A stretch of 5,789 nt of DNA from Actinomycetota bacterium (GTDB lineage Bacteria > Actinomycetota > Humimicrobiia > Humimicrobiales > Humimicrobiaceae). Within the stretch, counting starts at the first letter, position 1; each line of letters opens with the position of its first letter. Positions 1 to 5,788 of the stretch are shown here, one piece after another. A model generated the notes under the pieces. That model was not told the origin of the DNA, searched no databases, and worked only from the letters and a program-made list of their open reading frames with translations. A program made the position numbers and the translations under genes. The stretch lies in the NCBI GenBank assembly GCA_015711775.1, contig JACVJB010000077.1, positions 1-5,789 of the forward strand. Reading direction: 5' to 3'.

Positions 1-46
1 CAGGAATCCAACCGACTTGAATTCGTTGCTGAAACAAGTTACACAA

Positions 47-123
47 TGGTGGGCCCACCTGGATTCGAACCAGCGACCTACGGATTATGAGTCCGCTGCT
101 CTAACCAGCTGAGCTATGGGCCC
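47..123 (-). tRNA. tRNA with CAU anticodon, probably tRNA-Ile2 (lysidine-modified)
   Basis: The minus strand folds into a complete 77-nt cloverleaf. The acceptor stem is GGGCCCA with TGGGCCC, the D arm is GCTC/GAGC, the anticodon loop is CTCATAA with anticodon CAT (plus-strand 87-89), and the T loop is TTCGAAT. An A discriminator and an encoded CCA end (47-49) follow. A CAU anticodon can mean initiator Met, elongator Met or Ile2, in which TilS converts C34 to lysidine. The paired first base G1:C72 argues against an initiator. C4:G69 and C5:G68 in the acceptor stem match determinants described for E. coli tRNA-Ile2 and differ from elongator Met, so Ile2 is my preferred identity; elongator Met remains possible. 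One oddity is that the outermost T-stem pair is G·G (plus-strand 74 and 58). The gene lies downstream of rhaA on the same strand and probably has its own promoter. Confidence 0.95.
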
Positions 124-134
124 CAAATACTTTA

Positions 135-159
135 AATTGCATAATACAGCAATTGCATA
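135..159. repeat. 9-bp direct repeat in the tRNA leader
   Basis: AATTGCATA occurs at 135-143 and again at 151-159, with start points 16 bp apart. It lies between the putative promoter and the tRNA 5' end. It may be chance in AT-rich DNA, or a duplication or binding site. No function is claimed. Confidence 0.5.
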
Positions 160-187
160 TGTTATAAAAAAATAAATTATAAGTCAA
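159..187 (-). promoter_or_regulatory. possible sigma70-type promoter for the tRNA gene
   Basis: On the minus strand a TTGACT box (182-187) is followed after 17 bp by TAACAT (159-164). A 15-bp spacing to the better-looking TATAAC (161-166) is also possible. The -35 box matches the TTGACA consensus at five of six positions and lies in an AT-rich tract upstream of the tRNA. An alternative -10 box, TATTAT at 141-146, lies nearer the tRNA but has only a poor -35 partner. This is inferred from the consensus alone. Confidence 0.35.
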
Positions 188-193
188 ATCGTT

Positions 194-215
194 TTAACTG
201 ATGATCATGAGTTAA
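194..215. repeat. 22-bp near-perfect palindrome after rhaA
   Basis: The arms are centred between 204 and 205 and pair at ten of eleven positions; the only mismatch is G/G at 200/209. It starts 32 bp past the rhaA stop codon. It could be a weak hairpin at the end of the operon transcript. However, it is AT-rich and no U-tract follows directly on the minus strand; a T-rich run comes only about 16 bp later. It could instead be an operator for a dimeric regulator upstream of the tRNA. The symmetry is visible; the role is unknown. Confidence 0.5.
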
Positions 216-247
216 TTTGATGCTTGTTCCTTTCTGTATAAAAAAGA

Positions 248-1507
248 CTATATCCTGGCGTCAAGAACTTTTTTTTCATACTTAAAGACTTCATCTATCC
301 AGGCTATATCTTGCGGCGTGTCCTGTAAATTGCAATAAAAATTCCAAACTGTTCCAAAGGGCATTGTTTTAGTATCCTCTAAAAGACCGAGCCTGGCAAA
401 CAATTGCCCGCTGTCTTCATATTTTTTAATAAGAGAGACGGGTTCAAGCATTGCAAAAAGAAGCGCCTTTATTACAGCTCTTGCGCCGGTCACCCATGCT
501 CCTATCCTGTTAATTGATGCATCAAAAAAGTCTGTGCCTATATAGACCTTACTAATAGCATCAGCAATTACAATCTCCCTCATTATATTAATAACTTCAT
601 CAGATAATATGGTTACATGGTCGCTGTCCCATCTTATTCCCCTGCTCAAGTGAAGCATTATACCCTTAATATAAGGAAGCACTGCAGGTATTTTATCTGA
701 AACAAGCTCCGTAGGATGAAAATGTCCCGTGTCAAAAGTTATAAGCTTATTATTTTTAACTGCATACGCAAGATAAAACTCATGTGAACCGACCACATAG
801 CTTTCAGAAGCAAGGCCGAAAAGTTTACTTTCCAGTGAATCAAGAACATTGCACTCAGGATATTTTACTGAAAAAACCTCATCAAGCGATTCTTTTAGAA
901 TCAGCCTGTGCTCAAGCTTTGATAATGTGATATCCTTGGAACCGTCCTGTATCCATATATTAAAGATGCATGGTTTTTTTAAACGGCTTCCAAAATAATT
1001 TGATATTTCCCGGCACCTCTTTGTATGCTCAATCCAGAAATCCCTTATATTCTTGTCCTTGCTTGAAAGAGTATACCCGCTTTCAGCAAGCCTGTGCGAA
1101 AAAGGAGTCGGATTAAAATCTATACCTGCGCTATTGCTTTCTGCCCAGTCGGCCCAACTCTTGAAATGTTCAATAGCAATCTCGTTCCTGTCAACTTTGT
1201 TTCCTTTAAAATCACCGTATATCGGATGAAGGTTGATTTTCTTTGCGCCTGGTATGAGTGAAAAAGCTTTTTCAATATCCTGCTGCAGTTCAGTTAAATT
1301 ACGCGCCCTGCCTTTGAAATTGCCTGTAGCAAGTATGCCTCCCCCGGGCGCATCTCCTGACTCTTCAAAACCTGCAACATCATCACCCTGCCAGCAGTGT
1401 ATTGACAACGGAATTTTTTCAAGCTTACTTAAGACTTTATCTGTATCTATTCCTATGCCGGCATAGTATTCTTTTGCATATTCATAGTGCTTTTCAATAC
1501 TTTTCAT
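248..1507 (-). CDS. rhaA: L-rhamnose isomerase
   Basis: This cytoplasmic metal-dependent aldose-ketose isomerase converts L-rhamnose to L-rhamnulose, the first step of the phosphorylating rhamnose pathway (EC 5.3.1.14). The 419-residue product has the same length as E. coli RhaA and resembles it throughout. Diagnostic stretches are HCWQGDDVAGFE (37-48), ATGNFKGRARN (60-70), IDFNPTPFSH (129-138), NIWIQDGSKDIT (183-194), ESKLFG (226-231), GHFHPTE (261-267), RWDSDHV (292-298) and GTDFFDASINR (324-334). His262, Asp294 and Asp296 fall at the numbering used for the Mn ligands of the family, so the active site looks intact. The ATG at 1507 aligns with the family N-terminus, but there is no clear Shine-Dalgarno site before it. 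The gene starts 32 bp after the stop of the ceramidase-like gene and is the last coding gene of the apparent operon. No kinase or aldolase partner follows before the tRNA. Confidence 0.97.
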   Translation of the reverse strand: MKSIEKHYEYAKEYYAGIGIDTDKVLSKLEKIPLSIHCWQGDDVAGFEESGDAPGGGILATGNFKGRARNLTELQQDIEKAFSLIPGAKKINLHPIYGDFKGNKVDRNEIAIEHFKSWADWAESNSAGIDFNPTPFSHRLAESGYTLSSKDKNIRDFWIEHTKRCREISNYFGSRLKKPCIFNIWIQDGSKDITLSKLEHRLILKESLDEVFSVKYPECNVLDSLESKLFGLASESYVVGSHEFYLAYAVKNNKLITFDTGHFHPTELVSDKIPAVLPYIKGIMLHLSRGIRWDSDHVTILSDEVINIMREIVIADAISKVYIGTDFFDASINRIGAWVTGARAVIKALLFAMLEPVSLIKKYEDSGQLFARLGLLEDTKTMPFGTVWNFYCNLQDTPQDIAWIDEVFKYEKKVLDARI

Positions 1508-1539
1508 ATATCAACTATCTAATGCCTGATTCGAATTTA

Positions 1540-3012
1540 TTATTGCCATGCGCTGTTTATTTGTTCCAGCGTCTTTTTTACAAGGATATCCCCGCCCTCT
1601 GGACCACAAATTGTTGAAGCGGGTTTAGAGCTATAAGACCCGCCGTTTACTGCAAGCTCAGTGGGGAGATAACCTCCGTATGCATTTGCCAACTGGATTA
1701 TAAATACCTGCTCCGCTTTTGCCCTTGCTTTGATACGCTGAGCAAACTCATGATAAAGTTCAAAAGGATTTGTTGCTATTGCAGTATTTCCAATGCGTAT
1801 AATATGGCTTTTAAACGAATAATTCTTAGAATTCTTTTGTAATTCCCATCGCATAATTACACCTTGAGGCTCAAATGCCTTTACAATATCCTCCATAGTC
1901 ATTCTATTTTTGGATGAAAATTTTTTCTTAATATCTTTCACACACTTATCAGCTACCATATATTCATCTTCACTGACAGTCCGCAAAGGCAAATCCATAT
2001 TAACTATATTATGATTAAATTCAGGACAATAATCAATATAATTACGGGCATATTTGTATCCGCGCATAACTGCTTCGCAAATACGCTCAGCAATAGACTG
2101 GCATAAAAGTGTCATGTCGAAATTACGAAATACTTCTTTAGTTTGTCCTCCCCATTCCTGGAGGGCCTTCTTATTACTTTTACTTATATGAATCAAATCT
2201 ATAGGACTTAAATCACCTGCGGCACCGCATGCTGGCATTATATAGATATTTCCCAAACGCTCTCGTATTACATTACGAGTGGGCGCCCAGTAATCGGCGC
2301 TTATAAACTGATGCAATTCATAGACCTGGGAAGGGCATGATACATTAATAACAACACCGGTAATATCACCATTTTTATTCCATGTATAAAGCATCTCAGC
2401 AGAATTATCAGTACCACCTTCAAAGCGGCGAAAATCCTGTCTTGAGCAGTCACCATACATAACACTTTTGCATTTGCTGCCACTTTCTGCAAACATTGGT
2501 CTTCTGTTAAAAGATATTGCAGCATAATCATGAGCATAACTAATGCCTCCCGGAATCCTTGATTCCCACGCTTGTTTAATAAGATCTGTAAGCTTCCCGG
2601 ACAAAAACTCCTGTGCTTCATTGCCAAAAAGCAGATCTTCGGGCATTTCTATTAAAGGTAAAATTTCTTTACCATAAACATATTCATTGCCCTCTCTCAT
2701 GAAATCGTTATAAAAATCACTGGAATTATGAGTATGTGTTGCATGAAGTGAAATTTTTTCAGTATCAATACCTTTAAATTCAGTGAGATTATTTTTCAGA
2801 ATTCCTGGTAAATAAGACGGAATCATAGTCATATCAACAGAAACTAATATAACCTGATCATCACCATTTTCAATTGCTAAAGCTGTTGCCATTATAGGGT
2901 CATGCACAAACTCTGAAATACGTTGATACATTTGTCCAACCAAAATTAAAGGCCGTACAGGTGTTATGCTGATCTGGGACCACCCTATATTTATATTTTT
3001 ATTATTTTCCAT
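1540..3012 (-). CDS. neutral/alkaline ceramidase-like hydrolase, cytoplasmic, substrate unknown
   Basis: The 490-residue product resembles the N-terminal catalytic domain of neutral/alkaline non-lysosomal ceramidases, zinc-dependent amidases. Matching blocks are the opening GWSQISITPV (10-19), HDPIMATALAI (37-47), the zinc-site motif ATHTH (91-95), ISADYW (237-242), ACGAAGDLSP (261-270), NPFELYHEF (415-423) and LANAYGGYLPTE (441-452). Glu418 and Tyr445/Tyr448 are candidates for the glutamate and tyrosine zinc ligands. The second zinc histidine expected about 11 residues before the ISAD motif is absent: the segment reads NVSCPSQ (223-229), and the nearest histidine is His234. No signal peptide or membrane segment is seen, unlike secreted ceramidases, and there is no C-terminal domain. 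Its position between two isomerase-type genes argues for a sugar-derived or amide-linked small substrate; that is inference. AAGGA lies 9 bp before the ATG. Family membership is fairly secure, the reaction is not. Confidence 0.82.
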   Translation of the reverse strand: MENNKNINIGWSQISITPVRPLILVGQMYQRISEFVHDPIMATALAIENGDDQVILVSVDMTMIPSYLPGILKNNLTEFKGIDTEKISLHATHTHNSSDFYNDFMREGNEYVYGKEILPLIEMPEDLLFGNEAQEFLSGKLTDLIKQAWESRIPGGISYAHDYAAISFNRRPMFAESGSKCKSVMYGDCSRQDFRRFEGGTDNSAEMLYTWNKNGDITGVVINVSCPSQVYELHQFISADYWAPTRNVIRERLGNIYIMPACGAAGDLSPIDLIHISKSNKKALQEWGGQTKEVFRNFDMTLLCQSIAERICEAVMRGYKYARNYIDYCPEFNHNIVNMDLPLRTVSEDEYMVADKCVKDIKKKFSSKNRMTMEDIVKAFEPQGVIMRWELQKNSKNYSFKSHIIRIGNTAIATNPFELYHEFAQRIKARAKAEQVFIIQLANAYGGYLPTELAVNGGSYSSKPASTICGPEGGDILVKKTLEQINSAWQ

Positions 3013-3021
3013 TTATTTATA

Positions 3022-3026
3022 TCCTT
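3022..3026 (-). promoter_or_regulatory. ribosome binding site of the ceramidase-like gene
   Basis: AAGGA on the minus strand lies 9 bp before the ATG at 3012. It supports this start, which also places the family's conserved opening motif at residue 10. Confidence 0.7.
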
Positions 3027-3053
3027 AAAAATTCAGTAATTTTATTTTTATTA

Positions 3054-4415
3054 TCATATAATCTCAATGTTCAGAAGACTGCAGAAGTCTTTGAGCGATT
3101 CAGTATGATCTCCATAAGCTATTATTACATGTTGTGAAGAAACTTTTTGGGCAAACTCTTCAACTGTGCAGCTTTTTAACTCAACTTCAAGGCTCGGCAG
3201 CACTGGCGCAGGTGCCTCCCAGCCAAATTCCTCCCATAATGGGGGCTGTTTGGCATTGCCTGTATAAATATGCATAGAGTAAGAGCCTTTTTTATATATC
3301 AGCCTTGCACATGTTAAAAGCCCGGTTTTTACTTCAGAAACATTTAAAAGCGAAGCAGATAAAAGCCCGAATGCCGTTGGCTTTACTTTAATATCGCCTT
3401 TAACTGAGCCTGACGGCACGTAATCCGGTACCCCTATCAGTACGCTGTCTTTAAAAAATTCATAATACTCCATGTATGCTGCATTCTGCCCTGTAATGTA
3501 TTTGAGTATTAGCTGCATTACATTGCCAAGTACATCATTTTCAGGGGTTGTAGGTATGCTGTAATAGTAATCAAGCAGCATAAAAACCATAGCCGGAGGA
3601 AAACCAAGGAGCTTTTTCATTCCATCAACATCAATAAGAGTTACAGCGTCAAAATTCCTTTCTTCAATCTTTTTGCCTATAGCAAGCGCATACCTGACCC
3701 CTTTTTCTATAATTTCATCGTTACAGGGTTTTTCAAACTTCCAGTTTTTTCTTACAAATTCTACAGTTTTCTTTATATCATTATTATCAAGATTATTTGT
3801 ATTTTGCACCATTTCATAAATTTCAAATGGCTCAACCTCAACTCCGATTTCAGCTCGCAATGAATTTCCTTCAAATTGAGTGCCGTATAAAAGCATGTCC
3901 CTGTATCCCATAGTGCCAATCCTCGCAGTTCTTAGCATTGTAGCTGAATAACATGCATTAATGAATGAAGTAATTTTCTCAAGAGGCTGCGGTTCACCAA
4001 TCACATTGTATAGATATTTAAATTTATATCCCATGGCTTCAAACGCGGGCCTTATTGCTGTTGTGCCTGCCTGTCCGGCAGTGGTTATTATCTTACCGTT
4101 TTCCGTCCAGCCGCATAGTCCCCAGAGAAGCATCGGTTTATTACGGAATACATCTGTAACCCTGATAACAGCATGTGTCGGTATCCAGCCGGCAACACAA
4201 ATAATTAAGCAATCCATGTCAAAAAACTTCAATTTCTCAATAGCTGCATCTGCTGTTTTGTATTCAGCGTCATCTATTACTATGCCTGCATCAAGTATTT
4301 CAGCATCAAGGGATAAAAGGGTGGCAAGTGCTTCATCATGCTTGATTACAAGTCTTTTGTAGGGAGTATTTACCTCTCCAAAGCATACAAATGCTATTTT
4401 CTTTTTTCTTTCCAT
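3054..4415 (-). CDS. L-fucose/L-arabinose isomerase-family protein, divergent
   Basis: The 453-residue product looks like a cytoplasmic member of the FucI/AraA isomerase fold group. It opens with a Rossmann-like strand, KIAFVCFGEVNTPY (6-19). It continues with LIICVAGWIPTHAVIRV (70-86), MLLWGLCGW (95-103) and TTAGQAGT (111-118), which match the N-terminal and middle domains. RIGTMGYRDM (165-174) and the PENDVLGNVMQLILKYITG stretch (291-309) follow the family's 'CEGDxxGAxTMxxLxYLTG' pattern. The C-terminus carries QHVIIAYGDH (428-437), like the metal-binding histidine segment of FucI. Asp294 and His429 are plausible metal ligands. The first acidic ligand, usually a Glu in a segment such as 'RCWxE', appears replaced in LIDVDG (260-265), where Asp264 could substitute. 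The protein is shorter than E. coli FucI (about 590 residues). The gene follows the LacI gene by 29 bp and precedes the ceramidase-like gene by 41 bp. Activity on a deoxysugar or pentose is likely but unproven; the substrate cannot be read from sequence. Confidence 0.8.
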   Translation of the reverse strand: MERKKKIAFVCFGEVNTPYKRLVIKHDEALATLLSLDAEILDAGIVIDDAEYKTADAAIEKLKFFDMDCLIICVAGWIPTHAVIRVTDVFRNKPMLLWGLCGWTENGKIITTAGQAGTTAIRPAFEAMGYKFKYLYNVIGEPQPLEKITSFINACYSATMLRTARIGTMGYRDMLLYGTQFEGNSLRAEIGVEVEPFEIYEMVQNTNNLDNNDIKKTVEFVRKNWKFEKPCNDEIIEKGVRYALAIGKKIEERNFDAVTLIDVDGMKKLLGFPPAMVFMLLDYYYSIPTTPENDVLGNVMQLILKYITGQNAAYMEYYEFFKDSVLIGVPDYVPSGSVKGDIKVKPTAFGLLSASLLNVSEVKTGLLTCARLIYKKGSYSMHIYTGNAKQPPLWEEFGWEAPAPVLPSLEVELKSCTVEEFAQKVSSQHVIIAYGDHTESLKDFCSLLNIEII

Positions 4416-4422
4416 TTTTATT

Positions 4423-4431
4423 TCCTGCCTT
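4423..4431 (-). promoter_or_regulatory. ribosome binding site of the isomerase-like gene
   Basis: The minus strand reads AAGGCAGGA here. The AGGA at 4423-4426 lies 7 bp before the ATG at 4415, which supports that start. Confidence 0.65.
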
Positions 4432-4444
4432 CTTGTTTATATTA

Positions 4445-5788
4445 CTACCTGCAGGGAGGAGCAGTTGAATTTCTTACAATCAATTTTGACTGAAGCGCAA
4501 CTGTTTGAACCACATGTTCATTTGGATTATTTATATTATCCATAAGAAGTTTTACAGCCACTACACCCATATGGCTTGCAGGGTTTGTTATGCTAGTAAG
4601 CTTTGTAGGTAAAAAATCATCCGTTACAATATTATCTACTCCAACAATGGAAATATCCTCCGGTATATTTAAACCTGCCTCATTAAACGCCCTGATTGCA
4701 CCGACTGCAAACTGATCATAGCCTGCTATGATAGCTGTAGGAAGTATTTTTTCATCAAGCAACTCCTTTGCCCTGAGAAATCCACCCAGCTCAAATCTTT
4801 CCTTTCCTCTTTTAATAAATTCCTGATTAATCTGGATATTGCTTTGTTTCATAATTCTGCACAATGTATTAAAACGTATATCTGAAAGATATTCACCTAT
4901 GTAACCAATATCTTTATGGCCTAAACCTGTAAGATGATTAAGAGCAAGGTACATTTCTCTTTCAATACTTATTCTTATGCTGTCCACAGGAACAGGGGTT
5001 GTGATATCACCCTCCGACAGCATAACAATTGGCAAACCTGATTTCTCCAGCAGCGTATAATTAATGCTATGGTCAGTTTCATTAATTATAATACCTGCCA
5101 CACCCTGATTTAGGAGTATTTCAAATGCTTTGCTTATTTGTTCGCCTGTAAAACCGGTGAGCATAAAAATTGTGTCATAACCATTTTCTTTAAGCTTTTT
5201 TATGAGTGAATGAGCAATCTCAGAGTAATACTGGCTTGTTACCTCGGGAATAAGCACACCAACAATATTATTTTTTAAAATCCTGGGTTTGTAACCCATT
5301 TTTTTTGCAATGCTCTTTACTTTTTGCCTTGTAGATATACTGATGTCAAGCTTATCTTTTAAAGCGCGGGAAACTGTTGATACATTAAGACCCGAAGCAA
5401 TAGCAATATCTTTAAGACGATCACGATTTTTTATTATTCCCGCTATTGTCTCGCTTTCAATCACAAAATCGAGTTCGGCGGCCAGCCGTACCGCCCGCAT
5501 CATCCGCAAAGCATCCTCAGCAAAACGCTCGTTGGGGTCGCGTACCGCTTTCAGTCGCTTGACGCGCAAATCTTCCATTCCATTATATAAATCGACAATT
5601 TTCTCAGTTTTGAGGCGGTAGGCAATCGCGTTCACGGTAAACTCCCGTCGCGCCAAGTCTTCGGCCAGCGATACACCAAAGGTCACACTATCCGGTCGCC
5701 GTGCATCACTATACTCACCTTCGGTACGGTACGGTGTGACTTCTACAACGTGCAACGTTGGATCATCACTCTCGGTCTTGACTCCCAC
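4445..5788 (-). CDS. LacI-family regulator fused in frame to a tRNA nucleotidyltransferase fragment (5' end outside window)
   Basis: One open frame of 447 codons encodes two unrelated parts. Residues 1 to about 123 come from a CCA-adding enzyme. Residues about 124-447 are a nearly whole LacI/GalR repressor. That part has a helix-turn-helix LKDIAIASGLNVSTVSRAL (125-143), GYKP (165-168), and a periplasmic-binding-protein-like effector domain from IVGVLIPEV (175-183) onward. The effector domain includes HLTGLGHKDIGYIG (285-298), AIIAGYDQFAVGAIRAF (352-368) and the closing ISIVGVDNIVTDDFLPTKLTSI (379-400). At about 324 residues the LacI part lacks only a few N-terminal residues. Its hinge is short: about five residues between GYKPR and IVGVL where about 13 is usual. 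The LacI part is AT-rich like the downstream operon and probably controls it, with a sugar or sugar phosphate as effector (inferred). The GTG at 5788 reads as an internal Val of the CCA enzyme, so the true start is off-window. Whether this fused protein exists in nature is doubtful. Confidence 0.85.
   Translation of the reverse strand: MGVKTESDDPTLHVVEVTPYRTEGEYSDARRPDSVTFGVSLAEDLARREFTVNAIAYRLKTEKIVDLYNGMEDLRVKRLKAVRDPNERFAEDALRMMRAVRLAAELDFVIESETIAGIIKNRDRLKDIAIASGLNVSTVSRALKDKLDISISTRQKVKSIAKKMGYKPRILKNNIVGVLIPEVTSQYYSEIAHSLIKKLKENGYDTIFMLTGFTGEQISKAFEILLNQGVAGIIINETDHSINYTLLEKSGLPIVMLSEGDITTPVPVDSIRISIEREMYLALNHLTGLGHKDIGYIGEYLSDIRFNTLCRIMKQSNIQINQEFIKRGKERFELGGFLRAKELLDEKILPTAIIAGYDQFAVGAIRAFNEAGLNIPEDISIVGVDNIVTDDFLPTKLTSITNPASHMGVVAVKLLMDNINNPNEHVVQTVALQSKLIVRNSTAPPCR
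5400..5455 (-). other. junction between CCA-enzyme and LacI sequence
   Basis: CCA-enzyme similarity fades after about residue 121, and LacI similarity begins at RLKDIA (124-129, bases 5402-5419). CCA enzymes commonly have an 'LKxI' segment at this point of the fold, and LacI proteins commonly begin '(T/R)LKDIA'. The two families therefore overlap here in the same reading frame. The base composition change starts near 5455. No in-frame ATG, GTG or TTG lies between the in-frame GTG at 5462-5464 and the helix-turn-helix, so the normal LacI start codon appears to have been lost at the join. Confidence 0.75.
5420..5788 (-). pseudogene. partial CCA-adding enzyme / poly(A) polymerase head-domain fragment
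   Basis: The first about 123 residues of the fused frame match the middle of class II tRNA nucleotidyltransferases, which add or repair the 3' CCA of tRNAs. Visible motifs are EGEYSDARRPDSVTF (23-37), EDLARREFTVNAIAY (43-57), VDLYNGMEDLR (65-75), RDPNERFAEDALRMMRAVRLA (83-103) and a following LDFVIESET segment (106-114). EDALR (91-95) is the nucleotide-selecting EDxxR motif. The part with the catalytic GG and DxD residues would lie beyond the right window edge. The neck, body and tail domains that should follow are replaced by the LacI sequence. About 53% of bases are G or C here, against about 33% in the sampled LacI part. I cannot tell whether this is a true truncated gene or the end of a foreign sequence joined by error. 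Confidence 0.8.

Noticed and set aside
15..39. Hairpin ACTTG/CAAGT downstream of the tRNA as a terminator
   Set aside because: It has only five pairs with a 15-base loop and no T-run after it.
184..201. Possible catabolite-repression (cre) or LacI operator site around a central CG
   Set aside because: It has at least two mismatches to the cre consensus, poor symmetry, and lies downstream of the operon rather than at a promoter.
269..276. Run of eight T (A8 on the coding strand) near the rhaA 3' end as a slippage site
   Set aside because: It encodes the expected lysines nine codons from the stop, and the frame matches RhaA on both sides. No frameshift is needed.
1233..1617. Plus-strand open frames opposite rhaA and the ceramidase-like gene
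   Set aside because: They lie antisense to well-supported genes, have no family similarity that I recognise and no ribosome binding site.
3961..4362. Plus-strand open frame of 133 codons opposite the isomerase-like gene
   Set aside because: It is wholly antisense to a gene with clear family motifs. Its Ser- and Ala-rich translation looks like a shadow of the real frame.
4448..4455. 8-bp palindrome CCTGCAGG near the end of the LacI gene
   Set aside because: It is inside coding sequence, too short to mean much, and has no flanking symmetry.
5462..5464. In-frame GTG as the native start of the LacI gene
   Set aside because: It would give a plausible 339-residue product. However, the residues after it (VIESETIAGIIKN) still match the CCA enzyme and no ribosome binding site precedes it.
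5786..5788. GTG at the right edge as a true start codon
   Set aside because: It reads as the Val of a conserved strand inside the CCA-adding enzyme. The essential upstream part of that family is missing, so the frame is cut by the window edge.
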